The notes under the pieces were generated by a model that was not told the DNA's origin, did not search any database, and saw nothing but the letters and a program-made list of their open reading frames with translations. The translations under genes and the position numbers were made by a program. Below are positions 52,550 through 61,755 of a DNA stretch of 64,000 nucleotides, piece by piece. Each line of letters begins with the position of its first letter. The first letter of the stretch is position 1. The stretch is from Lachnospiraceae bacterium (GTDB lineage Bacteria > Bacillota > Clostridia > Lachnospirales > Lachnospiraceae). The stretch spans positions 1 through 64,000 of the forward strand of contig JAAUZI010000076.1 of assembly GCA_014804645.1 (NCBI GenBank), in the 5' to 3' direction.

Positions 52550-52578
52550 TTGTATACCCCGCTTTTTTTTGGTATGAT
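52550..52578 (+). promoter_or_regulatory. Promoter TTGTAT-17-TATGAT with extended -10
   Basis: TTGTAT (52550-52555) and TATGAT (52573-52578), with TGG before the -10, lie ahead of the glycosyltransferase/zinc-ribbon cluster. Confidence 0.65.
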
Positions 52579-52614
52579 TATAGATATTTATGTAGAGAAA
52601 AGGATGGGCGTAAG

Positions 52615-53637
52615 ATGATATCCATAAGCTTGTGTATGATTGTGAAGGACGAGGAGGCGGTGCTGGCCCGCTGCTTAGGCAGCGTGGCCGATCTGGTGGA
52701 TGAGATTATTGTGGTGGACACAGGTTCCACGGACCGCACCAAAGAGATAGCGGCGGAGTATACGGACAGAATCTATGATTTTAAATGGATCAACGATTTC
52801 AGCGCCGCCCGCAATTATGCTTTTTCCCTGGCCTCCTGCGACTATATTTACAGTGCGGATGCGGACGAGGTGCTGGACGAGGAGAACAGAGAGCGCTTTC
52901 GACTGCTGAAGGAACGGCTGCTGCCCCAGGTGGAGATTGTGCAGATGAAATACGGCAATCAGCTGCAATACAATACGGTCTACAATTACGACGAGGAATA
53001 CCGTCCCAAGCTTTTTAAAAGACTGCGGCAGTTTACCTGGATTGAGCCGATTCATGAGACTGTACGGCTGCAGCCCATTGTATACGACAGCGATATTGTG
53101 ATCACTCATAAGCCTTCGCAGGGACACGGCGGCCGGGATCTGGCTAACTTTGAACGTCAGGTGGGGGAGGGGCGCAGACTCTCCAGACATTTACATAATA
53201 TGTATGCCAGGGAACTCTTGATTGCGGGAGAACCGGAGCATTTTCGCCGGGCCTGCGCCTGTTTTGAAGGTTCCACGGAGGACCCGGAGCGAAGCGCGGA
53301 GGAATTGCAGGAGGCGTTCTGTGTACTTAGCAGAGCATACCGCCTGCAGGGAGACCTTCCCGGTTTCTTTCGATATACCATGAAAGCCATGGCTGCGGGC
53401 GGATGCTCGGAGTTGTGCATAGAATTGGGCCTTTATTATGAACAGGATCGCCGGGACCCGGCGGAGGCCGCCATGTGGTATTACAATGCGGCCTACGAGA
53501 CGGAGCCTATTCTGACTCTGGAGAGCGGCGGGACACAGGCTCTGGAGGGGCTGGTGCGTTGCCACAGGCAGATGGGCCAGGAAGAACAGGCTGCGGAGTA
53601 TGAGCGGCAGCTGGAGGAGAGCATAAATGAAGTGTGA
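52615..53637 (+). CDS. GT2-family glycosyltransferase with C-terminal helical repeats
   Basis: 340 residues. The GT-A start MISISLCMIVKDEEAVLARC, the nucleotide-sugar strand IVVDTGSTDRT and the metal-binding YSADADEVLDEE identify a GT2 enzyme of the type fused to TPR-like helices (about 230-335). No membrane segment. AAGGATG precedes ATG 52615. It overlaps the next gene by 11 bases, linking it to three small membrane proteins. Acceptor unknown; such enzymes often glycosylate surface polymers or proteins. Confidence 0.85.
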   Translation: MISISLCMIVKDEEAVLARCLGSVADLVDEIIVVDTGSTDRTKEIAAEYTDRIYDFKWINDFSAARNYAFSLASCDYIYSADADEVLDEENRERFRLLKERLLPQVEIVQMKYGNQLQYNTVYNYDEEYRPKLFKRLRQFTWIEPIHETVRLQPIVYDSDIVITHKPSQGHGGRDLANFERQVGEGRRLSRHLHNMYARELLIAGEPEHFRRACACFEGSTEDPERSAEELQEAFCVLSRAYRLQGDLPGFFRYTMKAMAAGGCSELCIELGLYYEQDRRDPAEAAMWYYNAAYETEPILTLESGGTQALEGLVRCHRQMGQEEQAAEYERQLEESINEV

Positions 53638-54412
53638 GAGCTGTGGCGCAGAATATAGAATGAAGGATGTCCGCTGTCCCTTCTGTCAGTCGGAGAACCC
53701 GGTGCTGGCTGAGATTCGCAAGGAGCAGACTCTGAAACAGTTCGACAGGGAGGCGCAGCAGATGAAAGACACTGTGCCGGACATGGCCGTAAAAAAGTGG
53801 ACCAGGCTGCTGCTGACGATCTGTGGGATTCTGGTGGGGCTGGCTTTTCTGACAGGGTTGGTTATGCTCATAGGAGGTCCGCTCAGGGCCAGAATTGACT
53901 ACAGGATTTACAGCCGGCGGGAGCAGGAGCTGGAGGAGCTGTTGGCAGAGGGGAACATAGAGGGAATCTATGAATATATGCATGGCGGGGACTTTCGGAC
54001 CTACGAGTATCTCAAGTTTCAGGAGATCGAGTACGTCTATATGTACTATAGTTACTTTCAGGATTATCTGGAGTATCTGGAAGTATACAGGGACGCGGAG
54101 CAGCGTAGCGTGCGGGATGAGAGCGAACTGCGGGAGGAGATAGGGAGCCTGGCATCGAGTCTGGTCAATTATGGGAGCCTGCTCATGCGGCGCTGCAGGG
54201 AGTACAGCCGGGACAGGACCATCCGGGGCAACGAGGAGCTTTTTGCGCAATATGACCAGGAGATACGCATCCGCTTTCAGGAGCTGGGAATCTCCGGGCA
54301 GCTGCTGGAGTGGCTGAGTCTGGAGCAGGAGGACAAGCGGGAGGACGAGCTGTTTGAGCAGGCAGTGGAGACGGTGACAGATGCCTATGTGGGGGAAGGA
54401 AGAGAGCTATGA
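53627..54412 (+). CDS. Zinc-ribbon membrane protein A
   Basis: 261 residues. An N-terminal zinc ribbon (CESCGAEYRMKDVRCPFC, residues 3-20) is followed by a basic helix, one membrane segment (about 60-83) and an external, very acidic and Tyr-rich helical domain (about 90-261). The topology, with ribbon inside and helices outside, repeats in the next gene. No family recognised. The start lies inside the GT2 gene and the end overlaps the next ATG (ATGA). Confidence 0.75.
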   Translation: MKCESCGAEYRMKDVRCPFCQSENPVLAEIRKEQTLKQFDREAQQMKDTVPDMAVKKWTRLLLTICGILVGLAFLTGLVMLIGGPLRARIDYRIYSRREQELEELLAEGNIEGIYEYMHGGDFRTYEYLKFQEIEYVYMYYSYFQDYLEYLEVYRDAEQRSVRDESELREEIGSLASSLVNYGSLLMRRCREYSRDRTIRGNEELFAQYDQEIRIRFQELGISGQLLEWLSLEQEDKREDELFEQAVETVTDAYVGEGREL

Positions 54413-55092
54413 AATGTACAAATTGCGGCGGAGAGATAGACGCCCAGGCCCTTGTCTGCCAGTACTGCGGCGGCAGGAACGAGGCGGGAATCGCTTTTTA
54501 TAAAGAGATGTACCAGAGGATTCAGCGCAACAAGCTGCTGGCTCCTCTTTTGTTGCGCCAGAAGACCCCGGAGCTGGTACAGCGCATGCTGACCAGAATC
54601 ATCGCTGCATTAGCTGTACTGGGTATGGCGCTGGTGGGAGCCAGCCTGGGGATGGTTCTGATGAGAAACGATCCCGTGTATAGTGATGTCCAGCCGGAGG
54701 CCGGCAGCTATGCGGCCGAGTACGCCAAGGAGCAGGGAGACTATAACAACAGCGAATATCAGAGCTGGATAGAGTACAGTAACCTGTTCCTGGACTCTCT
54801 GGATGAAGGCAGGATTCCTGGCAGGATGTGTATTGAGGGAATGCTGAACTATGGGTTTAGGACCTACTATTCGGACCGTATGGACGCACAGCAGCAGGAA
54901 CAGGCGCGGCTGCAGGTGGATGCCATGCTGAAGGGAGTGCTGGAGTTTGACCAGGAGGAGCTGGCGCTGTTTCACAAGGCGGACGAGAGATATAGCTATT
55001 ATTTGGCGCCTGACCCGGACGCCTTGGAACAGCTGATGACGCTGGTGGAGGAAAAGCTGGCCGCCAGGCTGGAAGAGGGATGGGAGGAATAG
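54409..55092 (+). CDS. Zinc-ribbon membrane protein B
   Basis: 227 residues with the same plan as its neighbour: zinc ribbon CTNCGGEIDAQALVCQYCGG (3-22), one membrane segment (about 63-85), and an acidic helical outer domain rich in Tyr and Gln. The two proteins probably arose by duplication and may pair. Starts by four-base overlap with protein A. Function unknown. Confidence 0.75.
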   Translation: MKCTNCGGEIDAQALVCQYCGGRNEAGIAFYKEMYQRIQRNKLLAPLLLRQKTPELVQRMLTRIIAALAVLGMALVGASLGMVLMRNDPVYSDVQPEAGSYAAEYAKEQGDYNNSEYQSWIEYSNLFLDSLDEGRIPGRMCIEGMLNYGFRTYYSDRMDAQQQEQARLQVDAMLKGVLEFDQEELALFHKADERYSYYLAPDPDALEQLMTLVEEKLAARLEEGWEE

Positions 55093-55095
55093 AGA

Positions 55096-55590
55096 ATGTG
55101 GATTGTCATACTTGCGATCATCGGGATCGTGACGGGATTGTGTCTGAAAATTCACAGCCTGGACTTTATGAATAAGCTGGTGGTCAAGATTGTGCTGGTG
55201 TATCTGATGCTGGGGTGGGTGTTTCTGTGCGTCTGCCTAGTGGTTTTCAGCGCCCGGGAGCTGTATGAGAGCGGATACGACGGCACGCGGGAAGAGAGAC
55301 TGCGCCAGGCGGAACAGTCTCTGGAGGAGGGTAGAATCGACCGTGCCATGACGGACATGCTATATGACAAGAGCTTTGAGGAAGAGTTTGATTATGCCTG
55401 GGAGCGGGGAACTATGTACCAGCTCTACAATCGGTATCTGCTCTTCTCCCAGGCGGCTGAGAAGGACTGTGCCTATGCAGAGGAGGCGCAGAGCTATAGA
55501 GAGCGCCTGCTGCAGGTCTGCGCAGAAAGCGAGTGCCCTGAGAACGCGCTGTATGTGGAGTATTATCTGCGGGAGCTGGAAAAAGAGTAG
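55096..55590 (+). CDS. Small two-span membrane protein of the zinc-ribbon cluster
   Basis: 164 residues. Two hydrophobic segments (about 2-20 and 30-52) precede a helical, acidic domain (about 60-164) resembling the outer domains of the two zinc-ribbon proteins. No ribbon. It starts four bases after zinc-ribbon gene B. Last member of the four-gene operon; family unknown. Confidence 0.7.
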   Translation: MWIVILAIIGIVTGLCLKIHSLDFMNKLVVKIVLVYLMLGWVFLCVCLVVFSARELYESGYDGTREERLRQAEQSLEEGRIDRAMTDMLYDKSFEEEFDYAWERGTMYQLYNRYLLFSQAAEKDCAYAEEAQSYRERLLQVCAESECPENALYVEYYLRELEKE

Positions 55591-55616
55591 ACGAATCGCG
55601 GCGGCGGTGGTATGAT
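55588..55616 (+). promoter_or_regulatory. Promoter TAGACG-17-TATGAT for hisC
   Basis: TAGACG (55588-55593) and TATGAT (55611-55616) are spaced by 17, with TGG before the -10, 62 bases before the hisC start. Confidence 0.5.
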
Positions 55617-55677
55617 GATATTTGTTCGGCAGGAGGGATCTGTGCGGACAAAACGACTGACAAGGAGATGACAATTC

Positions 55678-56757
55678 ATGAAATCGGAGAAATGGGAGGC
55701 GAATGTTCGTAAGATAGTGCCCTATGTACCGGGGGAGCAGCCCGATTCCCCCAATATGATTAAGCTGAACACCAACGAGTGTCCCTACCCCCCGGCTCCC
55801 GGAGTGCAGGCGGCCATTGCGGCCATGCAAAGCCAGGATCTTCGGCTGTATCCTGACCCCGGCGCAGAGGTGCTGGTGAAAGGTTTGGCGGATTATTACG
55901 GTGTGAAAAAGGAGCAGGTGTTTGTGGGAGTGGGGTCGGATGATGTGCTGTCCATGGCATTTCTGACATTTTTCAACGGAGATAAGCCCATTCTGTTCCC
56001 CGATGTAACGTACTCCTTCTACGATGTGTGGGCAGAATTGTACCGGATTCCCTATGAGACCTGTGCTCTGGACGAGAATTTCCGCATCCGGCCCCAGGAC
56101 TATAAGCGTCCCAACGGAGGTGTGATATTTCCCAATCCCAATGCGCCCACCGGAGTGTACGAGCCGCTGGCGCTGGTGGAGGAGATTATTAAGGCCAATC
56201 GCGACGTAGTGGTAATTGTGGATGAGGCTTACATTGATTTTGGAGGAGAGAGCGCGCTCCCGCTGATTCAAAAGTATGACAATCTGCTGGTGGTGCAGAC
56301 ATTCAGCAAGTCACGGGCCATGGCAGGCATGCGTATCGGCTTTGCCATGGGCAGCGAGAAACTGATAAAGTACTTGAACGACGCCAAGTTTTCCTTTAAC
56401 TCCTATACCATGAACCGTCCCACTCTGGCGCTGGGCATCGAGGCCCTGAAGGACAAAGCCTATTTTGAGGAGATTACAGCCAGAATTGTGGCCACCAGAG
56501 AGCGGGTGAAGGGTGAGCTGAGAGAGCTGGGTTTCACATTCCCCGATTCTCTGACCAACTTCATTTTTGCCTCCCATGAGCGGATTCCGGCAGAGCAGAT
56601 TTTTCGGGCGCTGAGGGAGCGGGAGATCTATGTGCGTCACTGGGACAAGCCGCGGATTTCCAATTTTTTACGGATTACGGTGGGAACGGACGAGGAGATG
56701 GATACTTTGCTGTCCTTTCTGAGAGAATATATCCAAAGAGGAGAAAAAACATGCTGA
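55678..56757 (+). CDS. hisC: Histidinol-phosphate aminotransferase
   Basis: 359 residues of PLP fold-type I. It begins KLNTNECPYPPAPG, has the cofactor aspartate strand IVDEAYIDFGGE, and the Schiff-base Lys211 in TFSKSRAMAGMRIG. It converts imidazole acetol phosphate to histidinol phosphate in histidine synthesis; relatives also act on aromatic amino acids. AAGGAG precedes the start by about 11 bases. No other his gene is adjacent. The end overlaps the next gene by seven bases. Confidence 0.92.
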   Translation: MKSEKWEANVRKIVPYVPGEQPDSPNMIKLNTNECPYPPAPGVQAAIAAMQSQDLRLYPDPGAEVLVKGLADYYGVKKEQVFVGVGSDDVLSMAFLTFFNGDKPILFPDVTYSFYDVWAELYRIPYETCALDENFRIRPQDYKRPNGGVIFPNPNAPTGVYEPLALVEEIIKANRDVVVIVDEAYIDFGGESALPLIQKYDNLLVVQTFSKSRAMAGMRIGFAMGSEKLIKYLNDAKFSFNSYTMNRPTLALGIEALKDKAYFEEITARIVATRERVKGELRELGFTFPDSLTNFIFASHERIPAEQIFRALREREIYVRHWDKPRISNFLRITVGTDEEMDTLLSFLREYIQRGEKTC

Positions 56758-57227
56758 CACACTACCTGATTATCTTTTTTGTTTCCATGGTTCCATTGAT
56801 CGAACTGAGAGGCGCTATTCCTTATGCTGTGGGCTTTGGCCTGGACATGCGGCTCAGCTATATTATCTGCATTCTGGGCAATATGCTGCCCGTGCCCATT
56901 ATCTTTCTGTTTGCCAGAAAGGTGCTGGAGTGGGGGGCGGACAAGCCGGTGATCGGCAAGTTTTTCACTTTTTGTTTGGAAAAGGGCCATAAGGGAGGCG
57001 TGAAACTGCAGGAAAAGGCTGGAAGAGGCTTGTTTTTGGCGCTGCTTTTGTTTGTGGGCATCCCTGTGCCCGGCACCGGCGCCTGGACCGGTACACTGGC
57101 GGCCAGTCTGCTGGATATGGATTTTAAGTCCAGCGTTATTGCGGTTCTCCTGGGAGTCATACTGGCTGGAATTATTATGGGACTAGTCAGTGCGGGAGTG
57201 TTCGGCGCCATAGGGATGGCGGCTTAA
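56751..57227 (+). CDS. Small multidrug-export-type membrane protein (COG2426)
   Basis: 158 residues with about four membrane segments. The start FFVSMVPLIELRGAIPYAVG and the loop FVGIPVPGTGAWTGTLAASLL are the hallmarks of the PF06695 putative small multidrug export family. Biochemical function is not established for most members. The start is inside the hisC gene, so it is translationally coupled, though the functional link is unclear. Confidence 0.85.
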   Translation: MLTHYLIIFFVSMVPLIELRGAIPYAVGFGLDMRLSYIICILGNMLPVPIIFLFARKVLEWGADKPVIGKFFTFCLEKGHKGGVKLQEKAGRGLFLALLLFVGIPVPGTGAWTGTLAASLLDMDFKSSVIAVLLGVILAGIIMGLVSAGVFGAIGMAA

Positions 57228-57251
57228 GGAATACATGCGGAGGTGAAAGCG

Positions 57252-58097
57252 GTGCAGGCGTATTCGGATTTTGCCGGAGTGTATGATGAGCTTATGGACA
57301 ATGTGCCCTATGAGTCCTGGTGTGAAAACATTGCGGCGCTGATTGAACGGTACGGGATCAGCAGGCCCGTGGGCGAGAGCAGACCCGAAGGAGAGGAAAG
57401 CTCCGAGACGGAGAATCTGTTGGCGTCCGAGAGAGATCTGGTGCTGGATCTGGGTTGCGGCACCGGCACGTTGACCCAGATGCTCCACAAAAGGGGCTAC
57501 GATATGATCGGAGTGGACAATTCCCCGGAAATGCTTGGAATTGCCATGGAGAAAAGCGCCAAGGGCGGCGGTGGGATTCTGTATCTGCTGCAGGATATGC
57601 GGGAGCTGGAGCTGTACAGCACTGTGGGCACGGTGCTGTCCGTCTGTGATTCCCTGAATTATCTGTTGGAGGAGAAGGAACTGCTGCAGGTTTTCCGTCT
57701 GGTGAACAATTATCTGTATCCGGGCGGATTGTTTTTATTTGATTTCAACACGGTATATAAGTACAGCCAGGTCATAGGGGACGCTGTCATTGCCGAGAAC
57801 AGGGAGGACTGCAGTTTTATATGGGAGAATTATTACCATGAGCAGGAGGAGATCAACGAGTATGACCTGACTGTCTTTGTGCAGGAAGAGGGAGAGCATT
57901 TCCGGCGCTTTGTGGAGAACCATCTCCAGCGAGGCTACACTCCCCAGACCATGTGCGATCTGGTGGAGCAGGCGGGGATGCAGGTGATCCGGCTGCTGGA
58001 TGCGGACACACTGGGAGGGGTGACGGACCAGAGCCAGCGGGTCTATGTGCTGGCCAGAGAGCAGGGTAAACCGAGAGGAAACATGCCCGTTTTATAG
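57252..58097 (+). CDS. Class I SAM-dependent methyltransferase
   Basis: 281 residues. The start AYSDFAGVYDELMDNVPY is typical of a widespread Firmicute methyltransferase, followed by motif I LVLDLGCGTGTLT, motif II MIGVDNSPEML, and LQDMRELEL. An insertion rich in Glu and Ser (about 45-60) precedes motif I. GTG 57252 is chosen because GGAGGTGA lies five bases before it; GTG 57243 overlaps that site. Substrate unknown. Confidence 0.85.
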   Translation: MQAYSDFAGVYDELMDNVPYESWCENIAALIERYGISRPVGESRPEGEESSETENLLASERDLVLDLGCGTGTLTQMLHKRGYDMIGVDNSPEMLGIAMEKSAKGGGGILYLLQDMRELELYSTVGTVLSVCDSLNYLLEEKELLQVFRLVNNYLYPGGLFLFDFNTVYKYSQVIGDAVIAENREDCSFIWENYYHEQEEINEYDLTVFVQEEGEHFRRFVENHLQRGYTPQTMCDLVEQAGMQVIRLLDADTLGGVTDQSQRVYVLAREQGKPRGNMPVL

Positions 58098-58114
58098 GGC
58101 GGATTGGAGTGGAA

Positions 58115-59011
58115 ATGAGGGATTATATAGTGCGCGCCACGGCTGCGGGTGCGCAGATACGCGCGTTTGCCGCCACCACAAGGAATCTGGTAGAGAAGGC
58201 CAGAGAGGCCCACGACACCAGCCCGGTGATGACGGCGGCTCTGGGACGCTTGCTGACGGCGGGCGCCATGATGGGCGTTATGCTGAAGGGAGAGAAGGAT
58301 CTGCTGACATTGCAGATCAGGGGAGATGGTCCCGGCAGAGGGCTGACGGTAACGGCGGACAGCTTGGGCAGAGTCAAGGGCTATCCTCTGGTACCAGACG
58401 TGATACTTCCTGCCAATTCACTGGGGAAACTGGATGTCTCCGGGGCCATGGGGCCTGGGATACTGAGTGTGATAAGGGATATGGGGATGAGAGAGCCCTA
58501 TGTGGGGCAGACTCCTCTGCAGACAGGCGAGATAGCGGAGGATTTGACCTATTATTTTGCCACATCGGAACAGACTCCCTCCAGCGTGGGTCTGGGAGTG
58601 CTGATGGAGCGGGACAACACGGTGAAACAGGCGGGAGGATTTATCATCCAGCTGATGCCGAATACGGAGGAGGAAGTCATCTCCAGACTGGAGAAGAATC
58701 TGTCAGAGGTATCTTCAGTGACCACCATGCTGGAGGCGGGCAACACGCCGGAGCAGATATTGCAGATTCTGCTGGAGGGGCTGGGAGTGGAGTTCACGGA
58801 TACTATGGAGACTGATTTTGTCTGCGGCTGCGACAAGTCCAGAGTAGAAAAAGCGCTGATCAGCATCGGTGAGAGTGAGCTGCAGGAGATGATCGACGAG
58901 GGAAAAGAGATCGAGGTGAACTGCCAGTTCTGCAACCGGCATTATCTCTTCTCGGTGGAGGAGCTTGACGCCCTTCGGATAAAAGCGCAAAAAGCGCGCC
59001 TTAAAAGCTAA
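58115..59011 (+). CDS. hslO: Redox-regulated chaperone Hsp33
   Basis: 298 residues. N-terminal domain with the conserved RDYIVRATAAGAQIRAFAATT and GRLLTAGAMMG, and a C-terminal zinc centre with Cys in VCGCDKSR and NCQFCNRHY (the CxC and CxxC pairs). Oxidation releases zinc and activates holdase function. GGAG lies five bases before ATG 58115. The end overlaps the convergent gene by four bases. Confidence 0.95.
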   Translation: MRDYIVRATAAGAQIRAFAATTRNLVEKAREAHDTSPVMTAALGRLLTAGAMMGVMLKGEKDLLTLQIRGDGPGRGLTVTADSLGRVKGYPLVPDVILPANSLGKLDVSGAMGPGILSVIRDMGMREPYVGQTPLQTGEIAEDLTYYFATSEQTPSSVGLGVLMERDNTVKQAGGFIIQLMPNTEEEVISRLEKNLSEVSSVTTMLEAGNTPEQILQILLEGLGVEFTDTMETDFVCGCDKSRVEKALISIGESELQEMIDEGKEIEVNCQFCNRHYLFSVEELDALRIKAQKARLKS

Positions 59012-59024
59012 GGCTGCGCTTTTT
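58989..59024. terminator. Bidirectional terminator across two converging stop codons
   Basis: AAAAAGCGCGCCTT (58989-59002) pairs with AAGGCTGCGCTTTTT (59010-59024) with one bulge. A and T runs on both sides make it usable in both directions. The stem overlaps the coding ends of hslO and of the convergent gene. Confidence 0.85.
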
Positions 59025-59511
59025 CCAGAGAATTGCGGATTGCTTCCAACAGTACCAGGGAAGTATATTTGCTGTCGGTGTCGTATTTGAGGTTATCCAG
59101 CGACTGCTGCTCGCAGATCTGAGCCGTCAGAGAGTCGAAGGCAGGCTGGAGCAGAGGGTACATAGTGGTCACGGCATCGCTTAGATTCACCAGCTGTATG
59201 GAGGTGATGGTATCCCGGTTGACCATGACTTCCACATTCATAGTCTGATCGCCCAGAACCAGCTCTGTGTTGTATACGCCGGGTATGTAGAGAGAGGCTG
59301 TGTCGGAAGTGGGCGAGGCGCCATTTGAGACGTCCGTGCTGCCGCTGGGGCTTTCTGTTCCTGTGGGAGCATCGGGCTGGGCGGAATCCTCTTTATCCGG
59401 CAAAAACATCATGACCAGCAGCACCACAAACAGGATGCCCAGCACGGCAAATATTCCGGTATAAATCAATTCTTTCATATGGAGGACCACAATTTTCGTC
59501 TTTGCGCTCAT
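59008..59511 (-). CDS. Membrane-anchored FMN_bind-like protein without the flavin motif
   Basis: 167 residues: a membrane segment (about 16-35), a Ser/Thr/Pro-rich linker (about 40-72) and a domain (about 75-165) whose pattern GVYNTELVLGDQTMNVEVMV, then DTITSIQLV and late SLVLLEAIRNSLEKA, resembles FMN_bind domains. The S/T-G-A-T-x-S flavinylation motif is replaced by DTDSKYTS, so covalent FMN is unlikely. The start at 59511 has GAGG eight bases before it; 59478 has none. Confidence 0.65.
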   Translation of the reverse strand: MSAKTKIVVLHMKELIYTGIFAVLGILFVVLLVMMFLPDKEDSAQPDAPTGTESPSGSTDVSNGASPTSDTASLYIPGVYNTELVLGDQTMNVEVMVNRDTITSIQLVNLSDAVTTMYPLLQPAFDSLTAQICEQQSLDNLKYDTDSKYTSLVLLEAIRNSLEKAQP

Positions 59512-59582
59512 GTTATGCCTCGCTTTGCTCGTTGTTAATATAGGTTATGCGCAGAAAAAAATGTTTATGACGGAAAAGAGGT

Positions 59583-59611
59583 TTGCATTTTCCAAAAAAA
59601 ACGATTATTAT
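59583..59611 (+). promoter_or_regulatory. Promoter TTGCAT-17-TATTAT for dapF-dapL
   Basis: TTGCAT (59583-59588) and TATTAT (59606-59611) are spaced by 17, 30 bases before the dapF start. Confidence 0.6.
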
Positions 59612-59641
59612 GGGAAAAGGAAAAAAGGGGGGGATGCGGAT

Positions 59642-60496
59642 ATGAAATTCACTAAGATGCACGGATGCGGCAACGATTATGTATATATTGACGGCGCGGC
59701 GTGGCAGATTCTGCAGAGTAATAAGCCCGACGTGGTGCAATTTTTGAGCGACCGGCATTTCGGCGTGGGCGGCGACGGCGTAATCTTTATCAATCCCAGC
59801 GATGTGGCGGATTTTGAGATGGAGATGTACAATGCTGACGGCACCAGAGCGGAGATGTGCGGCAACGGAATCCGATGCGTGGGCAAATATGTGTATGACA
59901 AGGGGCTGACGGACAAGCGGCAGCTGTCTATTGTCAGCGCGGGACAGATAAAATATCTGGAGCTGGAGGTGGATTCGGAGAACAGGGTGTCCTGGGTGAG
60001 GGTGAACATGGGCAGCCCGATACTGGTTCCGGATCAGATTCCGGTGAAGATTTCCGGCCGGCAGGCTGTGAATGTTCCGATATGTGTGGAGGGCCAGGAG
60101 TATCATATGACATGTGTGTCGATGGGAAATCCCCACGCAGTGGTATTTGTGGATGGGACGGACGATATGAATCTGGAACAGATCGGTCCGCTGTTTGAGC
60201 ATCACGAGCTGTTTCCCAAGCGCACCAACACAGAGTTTGTACAGATCGTGGACAGACAGCATGTGAAAATGCGGGTATGGGAGCGGGGTACCGGAGAGAC
60301 CCTGGCCTGCGGAACCGGGTGTTGCGCCACGGCCGTGGCCTGTGCGCTGAATGGTCTGACGGACGATCAAATCACTGTAAACGTTCTGGGCGGCGAGATC
60401 GAGGTGACATGGGACAGGGAGCGGAATCTGGTGTATATGGGCGGCCCTGCGGCCACGGTGTTTGAGGGCGAGATAAACATAGAAGAAAAGAGGTAA
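59642..60496 (+). CDS. dapF: Diaminopimelate epimerase
   Basis: 284 residues. The start [16 protein letters not shown] is diagnostic, and the two active-site cysteines are Cys73 (MCGNGIRC) and Cys223 (ACGTGC). It turns LL- into meso-diaminopimelate for lysine and peptidoglycan. A G-rich ribosome site lies before ATG 59642. It is followed after seven bases by dapL, which makes its substrate. Confidence 0.96.
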   Translation: MKFTKMHGCGNDYVYIDGAAWQILQSNKPDVVQFLSDRHFGVGGDGVIFINPSDVADFEMEMYNADGTRAEMCGNGIRCVGKYVYDKGLTDKRQLSIVSAGQIKYLELEVDSENRVSWVRVNMGSPILVPDQIPVKISGRQAVNVPICVEGQEYHMTCVSMGNPHAVVFVDGTDDMNLEQIGPLFEHHELFPKRTNTEFVQIVDRQHVKMRVWERGTGETLACGTGCCATAVACALNGLTDDQITVNVLGGEIEVTWDRERNLVYMGGPAATVFEGEINIEEKR

Positions 60497-60503
60497 TACA
60501 AAT

Positions 60504-61718
60504 ATGTATAAAGTGAATGACAACTATTTGAAACTGCCGGGGAGCTATCTGTTTTCCACGATTGGCAAAAAGGTGAACGCCTATGCGGCGGCCCACCCGG
60601 ACAGCAGGATCATCCGGCTGGGAATCGGGGATGTGACCCAGCCCCTGGCTCCGGCCATTATAAAAGCCCTGCACAGTGCGGTGGATGAGATGGGTGATGC
60701 GGCTACGTTCCGGGGGTATGCGCCGGATCTGGGCTATGAGTTTTTGAGAAACGCCATTGCGGATAACGACTACAAGGCCAGAGGCTGTGAGATCAGTGCG
60801 GATGAGATCTTTATCTCCGACGGGGCGAAATGCGACTCCGGCAATATTCAGGAGATTTTCAGTCTGGACAACCGGATTGCGGTGTGCGACCCTGTCTATC
60901 CCGTGTATGTGGATACCAATGTGATGGCCGGGCGCACCGGCGTCTATGACCCTCAAAAAGAGATCTGGAGCAATGTGATTTACATGCCTTGTACACAGGA
61001 GAATGATTTTGTCCCCTGTCTGCCCAAGGAGACTCCGGATATTATTTATCTGTGTTTTCCCAACAATCCTACCGGCTCTGCAATCACCAAAGAACAGCTG
61101 CAGGAGTGGGTGGATTATGCCAACAGAGTGGGAGCAGTCATTATCTATGATGCGGCTTATGAGGCGTACATATCCCAGGAGGACATCCCCCACAGTATCT
61201 ACGAGTGCCAGGGGGCCAGGACCTGTGCCATCGAACTGCGTTCTTTCTCTAAAAATGCGGGATTTACCGGCGTACGCCTAGGATTTACCGTGATTCCGAA
61301 GGAGCTGAAGGCGGGAGATGTGAGCCTGCATAGCCTGTGGGCAAGGCGTCATGGCACGAAGTACAACGGCGCGCCCTATATCGTACAGCGGGCCGGTGAG
61401 GCGGTGTACTCCGAGGAGGGCAAGGCACAGCTGAGAGAACAGGTGGCCTATTATATGAAGAATGCGGCATATATTTATCAGGGGTTGAAGGACGCCGGGT
61501 ACACGGTATCCGGCGGCGTGAACGCGCCCTATATCTGGCTGAAGGCTCCCCGGGGCATGAGCAGTTGGGAATTTTTTGACTATCTGCTGGAGAATGCCAA
61601 TGTGGTAGGTACGCCCGGCTCCGGTTTCGGCCCCAGCGGTGAGACCTATTTCCGTCTGACTGCCTTTGGAAGCTATGAGAACACGGTGGAGGCTGTGGAG
61701 CGGATCAAGGCGTTATAG
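60504..61718 (+). CDS. dapL: LL-diaminopimelate aminotransferase
   Basis: 404 residues, the usual length. The start [20 protein letters not shown] and [18 protein letters not shown] are family hallmarks; the PLP lysine is Lys250 in [14 protein letters not shown]. It makes LL-diaminopimelate from tetrahydrodipicolinate in one step, bypassing the succinylase and acetylase branches. Adjacent to dapF in one operon, so the organism uses the aminotransferase route to DAP-type peptidoglycan and lysine. Confidence 0.96.
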   Translation: MYKVNDNYLKLPGSYLFSTIGKKVNAYAAAHPDSRIIRLGIGDVTQPLAPAIIKALHSAVDEMGDAATFRGYAPDLGYEFLRNAIADNDYKARGCEISADEIFISDGAKCDSGNIQEIFSLDNRIAVCDPVYPVYVDTNVMAGRTGVYDPQKEIWSNVIYMPCTQENDFVPCLPKETPDIIYLCFPNNPTGSAITKEQLQEWVDYANRVGAVIIYDAAYEAYISQEDIPHSIYECQGARTCAIELRSFSKNAGFTGVRLGFTVIPKELKAGDVSLHSLWARRHGTKYNGAPYIVQRAGEAVYSEEGKAQLREQVAYYMKNAAYIYQGLKDAGYTVSGGVNAPYIWLKAPRGMSSWEFFDYLLENANVVGTPGSGFGPSGETYFRLTAFGSYENTVEAVERIKAL

Positions 61719-61755
61719 GTGATTGTGAAATATTTAAGGGAAGGAGGAGACCGGG

